Positions 23,491 to 33,684 of a DNA stretch of 64,000 nt are shown in pieces; position 1 is the stretch's first letter; every line of letters starts with the position of its first letter. The stretch comes from Marsupella aquatica (taxonomy: Eukaryota > Marchantiophyta): NCBI GenBank assembly GCA_973895155.1, contig OZ316896.1:14570001-14634000 (forward strand), given 5' to 3'. The notes beneath the pieces are model-generated. The model was not told the origin of the DNA. It did not search any database and was given only the letters and a program-made list of their open reading frames with translations. The position numbers and the translations under genes are program-made.

Positions 23491-23784
23491 TTTGGTGGGA
23501 GCCGGGTCCAAATGGGCCCCGATAGGTATCGGACGCCTTAGGCGCACCGCGGCTGGGTGCAGGTTGCGTACATGACTGATCTCGCGGGTTAGTGTGACCA
23601 AGGGTGGTCGACTGCAGTTATGTGATAGCCAATAGGATCGCTTCCATGGTCGAGAAGTCTGGTTAGAAGCATCGGTATACGGTTTGGGGGGGTATACGGT
23701 TTGGGGGGCAGTATAGTAAATAGTTTAGTTTGGGGGGCAAGATTGTAATAATGTTCAGTTTGGGGGGTCCTGTAGTAAAAAGCT
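23491..23784 (-). repeat. MULE right terminal inverted repeat
   Basis: Inverted copy of the left TIR. It differs by a 17-bp tandem duplication (ggtatacggtttggggg at 23674 and 23691) and by a short insertion near 23507-23518. The outer end is gtagtaaaaagct at 23784. Confidence 0.9.
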
Positions 23785-23795
23785 CTATTACCCAT
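23785..23795. repeat. Target-site duplication, right copy (11 bp)
   Basis: CTATTACCCAT, identical to 19468-19478, immediately outside the right TIR. Confidence 0.8.
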
Positions 23796-25590
23796 AGCTT
23801 GACCCCCCTATTACCCTTATAGTTGTGCTTTGACACGCCCTATTACTCACAGCTTGACACGCCCTATTACTCTCTCTTGGGGATGGGTAATGAGACATCT
23901 TGGGGATGGGTAATGTATTACCCCCTCCCTTGCATCCAAGCTTTTGATAGATCTAGCCCAGAGCACGTTTGGCTGTTCTGGACGACCTTTTGGAAGACAA
24001 CATCACTAATGGAAAATTGTGCAAACAATGAGATCCAAAGATGAAAAGCACGTAAATGATTGTGTGTGTGTGTGAGTGTATCTAGTATCACTACTAGTAC
24101 TACTGTCCTCTGGCTTCCGAACGAGGTCTTGACATCAATCATGACGTGTAGCACAGATTCCGCTGGCAAACAGAATCGCATTCGAACTCGAGGTCCTGAT
24201 TGATTTCTGCCGTTGTTTTCTCTAGGCTGTGCTGGTGACGGTGCGGTAAGTGTGGTGCATCTTCGTTCACCTCATGGGCATCCTACCTGAGGAGCTCTGT
24301 ATGTTTTCAATGTTCAGTAGCTATTGAAATATGAAATAGCGAGAAACAGAAATGAGTACGTACTTTTAATAATATGAAAAAAAAGGAAACAATGATTGTT
24401 TTCTACCGAAAAAAATCGCACAGTAATTGTCCACACAGCACTAAAATAAACATCGATGAGGTCGATGAGGTCGGCATGAGAATCTGAGGTAACAGGGACG
24501 AAATTCGAAGTTGTCATTGATTGGTGCCGTTGTTGTCTCCAGGCGTTGCTGTTGACGTTCTGCTGAACCGATCGTAGCCGGCCGCGACTGCTGTCAATCG
24601 ATCTTTGGGACAGCAATTCCCATCGTGGAGAGCGAGAAGATGACGACCGTGAAAGGTGAGTCGTTGAGTGAGTGAATCAGGCATGAAAGAAATGAGGTTT
24701 TTTTGTTCGAGTTCATTGCGAGAGGGGAATTAGAGATGTCTTCGGACAAGCTATGGCCGGAATGAACGATCGGGAGCTCGAGGCTGTCTGTCGGTCTGTA
24801 TATGATCGCATTTGCTATTCCTCATGTGATTCCGAGTAAAGAAAGCAGGAGAATAAAGGAATGCTAAACAGAGCTATTGAAGTTGCCAAGCGTTGCAGTA
24901 GAGGAAGTAGATTACTGGATTTCCCTGAAAATTGAGTGAGTTATGGTCGGGAGAAAAAAAACCGTGCGCAGATCTGTCATGTGGATGTGATAGCATTGAA
25001 ACAGCATTGAATCTATCTTCCGTGATTCGGAGTAAGACGGCAGAGGCTTGACTGAATGTCAAATGAAGTCAATATATACAGCACAGTATAGGAATAAGAT
25101 CATAATAAATACTTGAGTTATGAAATTGGACTATACGGTAAGCGAAAGTAACAAGGATGATTGGAGTCGAGAAAACAAGAAATGCTTTTGTTCATTTGTG
25201 GCTGAGATGAAGAGTTTGCAGCCGTGGTGAGAGGCGAATGGAATTTTCACCTTAATTTCGAATTTTTTTTGAGAGTTCAGCCCAAATTTTTCACTTAATT
25301 ATAGCTCGGATGGGTTCTCTTTTTTCAGCATCAGGGAGTTATGGCTTAGTTGCAGTCCATGACTGTGTGCTATATTAAGAGAACTGCCTATTTTGTGTAG
25401 ATACCTGTCTGATTCTCTTGAAATCTCGCGTCTTGGAAATGTTGCAAATCTTCGGTCAATTGGACAGTCGGTACCGTGTTGTTTGCTGTGACTTGTCAAC
25501 CAATGAAATTCTTCCTGATAAAAACTACGCATCACTACAACACATGCTTACCGCGCCTTCTTCTTACTACTTGCTTCGACTCAGCTGGGC
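23796..25590. other. Intergenic DNA with repeat remnants
   Basis: The first about 140 bases contain several ctattac motifs and two copies of cttggggatgggtaatg, the continuation of the repeat split by the MULE. A short GT microsatellite lies at about 24060-24075. A possible short non-coding exon (ATGACGACCGTGAAAG before GTGAGT, about 24640) would not join QPT in frame. No other gene is supported. Confidence 0.45.
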
Positions 25591-25782
25591 TGCCTAGTTG
25601 AAAAGTGACTAAGCAAGGTTAGCTGAGTAGACTCCCCATAATTTTCCACTCGAAGAGGCTGCTGAGTGAAAAGTTGACTCAGGAAGATCAGCCGAGTGGA
25701 GACTTTCCAATTTGAAGAGGCCATTGAGTGAAAAAGTTACTTAGCAAGGTTAGCCTAGTGGAAATTTTCAAACTTGGGGAGG
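25591..25782. repeat. Degenerate tandem repeat, 3 copies of about 60-70 bp
   Basis: Copies start near 25591, 25660 and 25721. Each has a (g/a)agtgaaaagt core, then agcaaggttagc(c/t)gagt or a variant, then a gaagagg end. The array ends about 60 bases before the QPT start codon, so it lies in its leader or core promoter. Confidence 0.7.
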
Positions 25783-25843
25783 CAACCTAGAAAAAATAGC
25801 TGACGGCCAAAATGATGTTCTTTGAATGATTGGGGCATACAAG

Positions 25844-28800
25844 ATGTCTATACACGTAGTTGCGGCTTTGGGTGGAGGCAGTAGAATTCTCTCTCGAGAA
25901 AGTGAAGGGCGGCTTCAGAGCTGTGACATTGTCGGCAGGGGAGCTCTTTGTTTTCCTCGCTGCTGCACGCGTGGGCGGTGGGTTTCTCCTGGACTTCAGA
26001 GGATTCAACATCAAATCAGGTATGATTACTCTGCTCACTTCTTTGGTTGTAAATGCTTCTGATTCTCCAAATTTTCCCTCTCAGAAGCGCAGTTTCTCTC
26101 TACCTCGTGCACATCAGCTTTTGATACCCACTTTCACGGCTACTTTCACGCACAGAGGGATTCAATCTTGCTCCGTCCTTCTGCGTACCACATGGCGTAC
26201 GGGTCCCCAGGGAAGAATGCTGCCATCCCTGTTGAGTGGGTCTGGAAAATAAACCTTGGGTGCATACCCCGCGCAGAAATAACAAACTGATGCAATTGAA
26301 GAATCCAATTGTAGCAAGCAGATGTGAGCCGAAATACGCAAACATGGTTTTGTTATAAGATGCTTGAGTCTTGAGAACTATTCATCAATTAATTCCTTTT
26401 TTCCGAGATTAGTTTGTGGTATGGACTCCCGGAGTGGAAACTGAGCTAAGAGTGGGCTGTGGTTGGGAGAAGTCTGTGGGGCAGGTCTCTTACTGATTCT
26501 TACGTTGTAACTGGGCATCAAACTGTTCTCATCGTAGGTGTGAAGCTGCCGCCATAACGGTGTCGAATGCAGCCAGTAGAAATGGACCGAAAATGCCGAT
26601 ACCACCTCCTGCTCATCCGACTTATCAGCTTCTGGATGTAATCAGATACGCATTGGCAGAAGATGCAGGAGATCGAGGTTTCATTCTTTTGCTGGGCCTC
26701 TTGTCTTGTCGCTTATCCTCGGTGGTCCAACAGTCCTAATTTTCGTTGAGGTTGCCGAATAGCCCTCCTGGAGATATAGTTTAGTGAAAAGCCAGAGTGC
26801 AATGTTTTTTTGGTTCAGCTCGAGTAGCTAAATTGTACGTGGCAGTCCATAAAATCTGTGTGGGTACAGGTGACATTACATGTTTCTCGACAATTCCGCA
26901 AGAAACTAAAGCTCAAGCTCAATTTCTCGCCAAAGCCGATGGTGTCATCGCTGGCATTGATTTGGCTGAGATGATTTTCAAGGAGGTTGATCCCGACCTG
27001 CTGGTAAGTCGTATGTGGTTTTCTCGAACATGCTTGGGATGTTACAGAGGCCAATGCATCTTTCAGAAAAGTGTCAATTGTGGTTCTTTAGTCTGTATAT
27101 GAATCCTTCACAGATATGTTCTCCAGACTGTAGCGCAGGTTTCTGTGACTCAGAAGTAGATTTATATTCGTAGTAACTTTTTTGTTGTTGAAAGCCAAAG
27201 TTGCAGTCTTACACCTCACAATGTTGACGTCTTCCCACATGACAAACTTCTCCCCATTGCAACTCATGGGCCCGTAGAATAGACTCCTACCGAGCTATGA
27301 TAAAACCAAATTGGTTATAACTCTTCGAGGTTTTTCGCATAACAGGTGGAGTGGCAGGTGCAGGACGGGGATGCAGTCAGGAGTGGTCTCAGGTTCGGTT
27401 CTGTTAAAGGTAAGTTGCCGGTGGTATGCCATTTGTCTGAGTTTCAATTCCAGTCAACCCAATTGAGAGCCGTTGCAGGGTTCCATGCAACGGCTTTCAA
27501 TTGATGCGTTGATCAGCAGATGCAGTAACGTCTGGTGGTTTTCATTTGTCTGCAAGAAAAATCATCTGGAGAGTATCCAAGCTCATTGCCTCTACTCCTT
27601 GATTTGCAGGTAATGCTAGGAGTATACTAATAGCTGAACGAGTGGTGCTGAATTTTATGCAGCGAATGAGTGGGATTGCTACCAGCACGAAGGTATGTCA
27701 TGCGTTCCTCATTAAAAATGTAGCTATATTGCCCTTTAAAATTATAGAATTTGGGTAGTCCAGAGTCAACTGAACACATCATAGGCTGCTGCTCGTCCAA
27801 TCATAATCTTTTGCACCACTATTGAGTCTTTTCTTCTTCATGTGATCAGAAAATGGCAGAAGCTGCAAGGCCTGCTCGGATTCTGGATACTAGAAAGACA
27901 GCTCCAGGATTGCGACTAGTCGATAAGTGGGCGGTATGACGTCCTTTGTGCCACTTCATTTCCAGTTTGGACTCTTATGTAACTGTCATTCTCAAGTCTT
28001 TTCCAGTATCGTTTATTTAACGTCCATCTGGCAGGGACTGTTATGTTTCCAAAATAATGATTTGTTGTTTTCTTTCAGGTTTTAATAGGTTCTGGTGAAA
28101 ACCACCGAATGGGGCTCTATGATATGATGATGGTGAAAGACAATCATACTGATGTGGCAGGTGGCATAAAAAATGCAATTGCTGCAGCAGATCAATATAT
28201 CAAAGCGAACAAGCTCGATGTGGGAGTGGAGGTAATCTTTCACGATCTTGATAACCTTTCCTTTCAAGTCCAGTCGGGGTGCATCACTAGAATACTGAGT
28301 CCGTTTCTCCTTCTAAGTTTGAGCTTGATGGTTTTTCATGTTTGAAAGACATGGGCAAAACTTGTAGCCTCAAGTGAGCTTTATGCTAGAGCGTCGAGTG
28401 GCAAAAATGAGTGACAGTTATTTTGAGGTGTACTGCACTAATTGCTCTCGCTCGTAGCAGATCGAAACAAGGACATTGAAGGAAGTTGAGGAGGTTTTAG
28501 AATGTATTAGCGATGGCAGTGGGAAGGTGGTGACACGTATAATGCTAGACAATATGGCAAAAAGGTTACCAGAAGGCGGGATAGATGTTTCTTTGCTCCA
28601 GCAAGCGGTCCATCTCATCAATGGTGCGGTTGAGACAGAGGTACGTGAGACCCAAATCTTCTGAATGAACTGCATCAAGCATCAAAGCAACCGAGTTTTG
28701 GTTTCAAAAGTTTGGTTCGAGAAGGTGTGGAGCGTTCGTTATTTGTTTTCATGAGGATTGCTTGAGAGCATTCAAGGAAAATCATGTTCAAAAATTGCTG

Positions 28801-29317
28801 TTGTATGATCTAGGCTTCAGGCAATGTCACATTGCAAACTGTGAAGGAAATAGGTGCAACTGGAGTAACGTACATCTCCAGGTGAGTGTCCGTGGGATCA
28901 TCATAGTTGTTTGCTTTCAATCCTCTGCATTTTGGAAACGGAATGAATCGGGACATGGGAACTTTTCTAGAGTCTTTTTTAACTGTCTGATATCTGATAG
29001 CAAGGACTGATCAATTATATTTTAGTGTTTACTTAATGTGTCAGGGATTTCAGATCTGGGGAATGAATGAAAAGCGTGCAGAATTCCCAGAGGAAAGTTT
29101 GCTGCTAGATACATTATACATTGCTGCTAGATACATTATACATTGACATGTAGCACATTTACAGGGACCAAAATATAAAAGTCAGTCCTTGTTGGGTACA
29201 TGCCTGTGGTAACCTTCTGAAATTTTGGACTTCCATTTGTGATGATTGTGCAGTGGTGCATTGACACACTCCGTGGAGGCTTTAGATATATCTTTGAAGG
29301 TGACCGTGCAAGTTTAG
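25844..29317 (+). CDS. QPT: Quinolinate phosphoribosyltransferase (NadC/QPT)
   Basis: Converts quinolinate and PRPP to nicotinate mononucleotide, CO2 and PPi in de novo NAD synthesis, plastidial in plants. Ten exons keep phase: 25844-26019, 26538-26677, 26870-27003, 27346-27409, 27610-27692, 27850-27933, 28079-28231, 28461-28640, 28814-28881, 29254-29317, giving 381 residues. Residues 1 to about 60 are rich in Arg, Ser and Gly and poor in acid, like a transit peptide. Family motifs: [25 protein letters not shown] (about 85-110), [16 protein letters not shown] (about 180-197), [16 protein letters not shown] (212-227), [16 protein letters not shown] (235-250), [32 protein letters not shown] and SSGALTHSV. 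Oddities: a Gly-to-Ser change in GSGENHR (residue 232); a short C terminus SLKVTVQV instead of the plant KIDTELAL-type tail; a TAGCAG tandem acceptor before exon 8. Confidence 0.93.
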
Positions 29318-29970
29318 AAACCAAATATTGTTATGAAAGTCCAGACATAGATTAAACTATTCAAGATGGAAGCCTGTGTAGCATGTCATAAGTAGGATAT
29401 ACTTTGGATTGATCCTGGACATATACTTTGGATTGATGTCATTTTGTTCCAAAAACATGGTACCCATAATAGAATGGGCTGAATTTTTTATAAACACACA
29501 GAGAAATAGAAAAAATGTACTTTATTTCATTAAATTTTAGGGTGTTATTAATTGAAAACTTTGCAAGTGATATGGGACCTCACTTGGAATGAGCCCCCGA
29601 GATTAGGTCCCAAAGATTTTCCTTAAATTAGTTGGAAGCACCACCGAGAAGAAATCCCTGGGGGACTAATGATTTGCTGAACTTTAGTTCAGTATTACCA
29701 GGGGGTGTAAAATGGCCTAGAACACATTCTCCACCCTGTTGTCTAAAATCATTTTGTTCAGCCTATTGTGACCACATTTGGTCAGGGGCAATTTTGAATT
29801 AGATCAGTAAGCAAAAACAATCTGGGGTAACTCAGTAAACAAAAACAACATATTTTTTGGAAGTGAATAACCCTTGAAACTAGTTTTTCACAGGTTTCAC
29901 CCAACATTGCAAACCTAACTCATATTGCATTGCAAAAATATTGCTGTGATTTTGATCTGCACAATAGCCT
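29318..29970. other. 3' flank of QPT, intergenic
   Basis: AT-rich sequence without a coding frame. I looked here for an alternative QPT last exon carrying the usual plant C terminus and saw none. Confidence 0.45.
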
Positions 29971-30123
29971 AACCATTTTCTTAGCACATGTAGGCATGGT
30001 TAGTTCAATTGTTTTTGACAGCCAAACCATTTTCTTAACACATCTAGGCATGGTTAGTTCAGCTGTTGTGACCCACCTTAACATCCCAACCATTTTCTTT
30101 ACACGTCTAGACATGGTTACTTC
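29971..30123. repeat. Tandem repeat, 3 copies (54- and 63-bp spacing)
   Basis: Copies of aaccattttctta start at 29971, 30025 and 30088. Each is followed by acatgtaggcatggttagttca or a close variant. Confidence 0.8.
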
Positions 30124-30275
30124 AGTTCAGTTGTTTATGAACAGAGAATCATGTAACTCCCTCCAGGTGTGCATATTGGAGATTGGTTACAAGGGAACTC
30201 TCACACTCCTCATCAAGTGATTAATAAAACCCTACTTGGGCACTGCCACAACGGAAGGACCTCACACAAAATTAC

Positions 30276-30943
30276 CTGAGTAAAAGCAAACAATCTGCCT
30301 CAGGACCCATTCATAGTAGGTTGGCTGGTGCAGAATGACAAGTCCACATTCAATAAGTTGTTCATGGACCCACAGCTTTTCCCTGTCATACTGCAGGAGC
30401 TGGTCCAGGACCTCCAAATCCCCAAGGAGCTCTAAAATTGCATCATTGTGATGGTAGTGTAACCAAAAGTCAGTCCTATCAGTCCCAAACAGTTTTTGCG
30501 CTCGTTCCGTCAGTTTAGCTGATCTCAGTGACACTTCGGATCCCTACAAGCGTCAAATCTTATCAATTCATTGTTTTGTATTAGATATTGGACAAAACTT
30601 TCAGTGAAAGCACAATGTCTTCAAAGTGACTGCACATAAAAATAAGTAGAAGATTGTGTTGGTCAGTTGGACACAGTGACTACACATCAAAATAAATAGA
30701 AGATCGTGTTGGTCAGTTGGACACTTCTTAGCCTTTCACTAGTGAGCAACGACTACTTAAGTCAAAGGAGAAACCAACGACAAAAATATGGGAAACCAGG
30801 ATTTGCGAACATAGGGCAAATTAAATAAAAGGTCTTACCTTTGGGTTCGTCTGAACTTTGCCACCAACCGCTGCTGCAATGGCTTGGTGACCAAAACTGA
30901 TACCACAGGTCTTGATTTTCTTCTGGTCCGGGGCTTTAATTTC
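30276..30943 (-). pseudogene. Class I glutamine amidotransferase fragment, catalytic Cys replaced
   Basis: Two exon-like pieces, 30943-30839 and 30543-30276, with good splice borders (TAG before 30943, AAG/GTAAGA after 30839, TAG before 30543, CAG/GTAATT after 30276). The first reads KTCGISFGHQAIAAAVGGK, the nucleophile-elbow region of class I (triad) glutamine amidotransferases, where GICFGHQ is expected. The codon for the catalytic Cys is AGT (Ser). The second begins with SEVSLRSAKLTERAQ and HYHHNDAILEL, the region carrying the catalytic His. After that the sequence no longer resembles the family. About 70 of the usual 200 or more residues are present and no flanking exons were found. A decayed or captured fragment is most likely. 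The unrelated tail in the second exon could be a fusion. Confidence 0.55.
30625..30724. repeat. Tandem duplication, 2 x 50 bp
   Basis: Copies of agtgactgcacataaaaata start at 30625 and 30675 and end in ggtcagttggacac. They lie between the two exon-like pieces of the amidotransferase fragment. Confidence 0.85.
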
Positions 30944-32116
30944 CTATGTCAAATTTTATCCAATATCTCTTATATATCATCTGGAGATCGATATAGTAGT
31001 ATAAAATGTGACAATTAACGGAAACAACAAAAACTAAACATGTGTCGCAATTCCTATGGACCAATTTGCTCACTTGAAGCCATCATATACTCCACTCAGC
31101 AAACCCAAAATTAGCAATCCATCAAAATCCTTTACATCTGCCGGGGACAGCTTTGCCTTTGTATCAAAAACTGAACACCATGGAGAATTATGAGCATTAG
31201 CTTTGATAAAGCTTTATAGATGGATTTTGTCATCAAAATGCGTCTTTGATATCTGGATAAATTGAATGAATTTTCTACTTTTATTAAGCAGTTTGACAAG
31301 CTCTCTAAAATAATTGGGCAGTAGGCTGGAATCTCTTAGACTATTCATGAATGCTATTCATTGTTGCCATAATCTGCTTGTCCAATTTGGTTCATTAAAC
31401 CGCAGCTTGTTCAACTTTGCTACTCAAAATCATCCAGTGTGCTAGCCTTTTGTCACAACATGTAGTTTACAGAGTGCTCGATCTCTTCAGACCACAATAG
31501 GATATGACAAATCCATTTTTCAAACTAGTAAACAACTTTGATTTAATGAGTATCAAAGTCCAAAGGCGAGGGCAGGTGCATGCCCCCGGAAACCACAATT
31601 GAGTGTTAGTATTCTATGAATCCTCATAGGTCACCACGAGTTAGGAAGGCAAGATCTACTGTCACAAAATGAGTTGTTTTTCAGTAGAAATAAAAAATTA
31701 CAATAACGTGATCTACAAACGAGCAAAGCAGTACAACGAGCGCCTATGAAAAGGAGAACAAAGTTTTTACAACATTTGCATTAGAAACTAGAGATTTGTG
31801 AAGGCTGCTGGGTTGGTAGGCACCGATGAGCTCAACCGAAGGGAGCAAAATGGGTGAGCGTCTAGAGATATGATCGAATGCATTCTAGAGCAGGGTGAGG
31901 TATCCGCCCGTTCACTCATACACCTTGGGTGTCAGGTGCTCCTGCAGCCTCTCACACTTGAATAACGCAATGCGGAGTTTGGAAGCTGCCATGGCATAAC
32001 TCACTCACACTAATCGCACTGCCCCCCCCCCCCTCACAGGATTACATTAAGTTGACACCGCAAGTCCAGCGAACACGCCTGCTCTCACACTCAGAACCCA
32101 GCAAGGAAGAAGTGAG
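30944..32116. other. Intergenic DNA between gene fragments
   Basis: No coding frame or transposon ends are supported. A run of 12 C lies at 32022-32033. I looked for further exons of the alcohol dehydrogenase fragment (zinc-binding loop, Rossmann GxGxxG) on the minus strand and found none. Confidence 0.45.
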
Positions 32117-32626
32117 TTAGACCATTTCAACAACCTCTCCTATTATCTCATGTCCTAAGACTACCGGTAGGGGGTAAGGCTGGTCGGCATTTATGATATC
32201 AAGATCAGAGTGGCAAACTCCACAAGCTGTAGAAACAACCATGACAAACAACTCTTCTATCAGTCCACACAATGTACTCATGAAAATTGTGTCTGTCAAC
32301 TGCAATTCCACTTATTCTCCCCAAATCAGCCAACAAATCTGTCCCGTCTCGATCCTACACATTTAACATTGGAGAGCGCTGTTACCTTTCATTTTGATCA
32401 AAACCTCTCCGTCTTGAGGTTGAGGCATTTGTAGATCCTCTACAGTCATAGGCTTGTGGGGCTCCCAGATGACAAATGTGCGCATGGAGTTTGGCCCATT
32501 CCCCAACAAATAATCTTTCCCATCCATTGCTCTTGCTCCCTCCTGCTCCCTTGTTGCTGGTTTGCAAAGGAGAACCTCTGCACCACTTGCATCAAAGACA
32601 GACAGACACGCCGCTATACGAGCCAT
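32117..32626 (-). pseudogene. Zinc-type alcohol dehydrogenase, 5' fragment
   Basis: Two exons in phase, 32626-32386 and 32226-32117, encode 116 residues before TAA. Residues about 49-116 are the N terminus of a medium-chain zinc alcohol dehydrogenase (GroES-like fold): FVIWEPHKPMTVEDL, EVLIKMKACGVCHSDL with the catalytic-zinc Cys and the neighbouring His, and LPVVLGHEIIGEVVE with the second zinc-ligand region GHE. The family is usually about 350 residues. Here the structural zinc loop, the NAD(P)-binding Rossmann domain and the third zinc ligand are missing, and no later exon was found toward lower coordinates. The first about 48 residues (DASGAEVLLCKPATREQEG) are not typical of the family and may be a leader. 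It is called a truncated gene. A weak donor at the end (ATG/GTCTAA) leaves a small chance that more exons exist. Confidence 0.65.
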
Positions 32627-32691
32627 CTGGTCATCGATCTCAGAGTTGAAGCAGCCATTAAGTTCAGTTCAATTCTCACACCTACCTTTCT

Positions 32692-32725
32692 CCCCCCATT
32701 CCCCCCCCCCATTCCCCCCCCCCCC
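32692..32725. repeat. Poly-C runs (C6, C10, C12) separated by ATT
   Basis: Three C homopolymers lie 66-99 bases upstream of the minus-strand ADH-fragment ATG, so its sense strand carries long G runs capable of forming a G-quadruplex. Confidence 0.9.
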
Positions 32726-33340
32726 AAGCCAAAAACCTCGACCGAGATCACATTGGGTGCAAATTTCAAATCTCTCGGATTCGTTTCCAAACCAGAGTTC
32801 TGATTGAGAACAAGGAAATCAATGAAATATTTCAGGAGATTTCATGAAGGTATGCAAATTTTTGTCCTCCAAGAATAAATCATTAAGGGGCCTCAAACCT
32901 CAAAATGCATGTGATGGACCTCAATACATGGTCCAAAAGATTTGCCATAAAAGATTGGTCATATGCCATGACCAACACTCATGATTGTAAAGGTAGTAAT
33001 TTTTTCTTTTTACATAATCCTGTGAAAAAGTTATGGCCAAAAGCCATCATCCTTAACAAAGGCAAAAATAACAAAAGTGAAATTGAACCTAAATAAAGAC
33101 ACAACCTAAACAACGGTGGACCCAAAACATGGGCAAAAATGAACCGAAATAGCATAGAATTTTTGGGTACAAGATATGTTTTTCTTCATATCTATTTAAG
33201 CTGACATGTTTTTCTTCATATCTATTTACTTTTGAGGAGGAACGGCTAATGGGACTAGTTGTGGAGTAAACTGGCATCACAGAGGAGACACGTGCATCGA
33301 ATGTGAAAAAAAGGGAGGTCTTGGACACTTCCCTTGTAGG

Positions 33341-33648
33341 TGTTGGATATTTCTCTAGTCTTGTGACTCATGAGCGAACCACAGTTAGTCTAACTCGGGT
33401 TAGGACTTAGCTAATGTTAGCGGTAGTGCTGTTGTGCATATAGCCAGGGCTGATGCCAGACCCTGGTGGAACTTAGGCTCATTGTTACGGATGCTTGGTA
33501 TGGCCGGTCGGCCTAGAGTGCAGTAAAGTTCTTGTGTGTTCTCGTGGACGTAGCCTCATGGGAGGTGAACCACGTATCTCTCTGTGTCGACTATTGTACG
33601 TTGGATGGTTCATGGGCTTGCCGTTGCAAATGTCGTCTATGCTCAACA
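33341..33648 (+). mobile_element. Solo LTR, Ty1/Copia type
   Basis: About 308 bp beginning TGTTGGATATTTCT and ending GCTCAACA (TG...CA ends). Near the 3' part it has gtggacgtagcctcatggga then ggtgaaccacgtatctc and gtgtc, an arrangement typical of plant Copia LTRs. No primer-binding site follows and no gag-pol is present. A clean 5-bp target duplication is not evident (gtagg against atagc). The preceding bases (about 33290-33340) may be retroelement remnant. Confidence 0.55.
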
Positions 33649-33684
33649 ATAGCCAGTGGTGATTTTAAAGAAACCTTTGCATAG

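Larger units (their letters stand above)
19479..23784. mobile_element. Mutator-like DNA transposon (MULE), about 4.3 kb
   Basis: Complete element bounded by long terminal inverted repeats (left about 19479-19745, right about 23491-23784) and an 11-bp target duplication. It carries a MULE transposase gene on the minus strand next to the right TIR and a separate plus-strand gene (20118-20651) next to the left TIR. The two genes converge and end 270 bases apart, a layout like mudrA/mudrB of maize MuDR. The TIRs are GC-rich internally and presumably hold promoters for both genes (inference). Close TIR similarity and an intact target duplication indicate recent insertion. One stop codon in the transposase suggests the copy is not fully autonomous. 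Confidence 0.9.

Noticed and set aside
24634-24655. ATG plus GTGAGT donor as a possible first exon of QPT
   Set aside because: Its phase does not fit exon 2 of QPT, whereas the exon 25844-26019 fits and encodes a transit-peptide-like leader.
33290-33340. C-x2-C...H...C pattern just before the LTR as a gag zinc knuckle
   Set aside because: The spacing does not match the CCHC knuckle and the surrounding frame is closed; at best a remnant.
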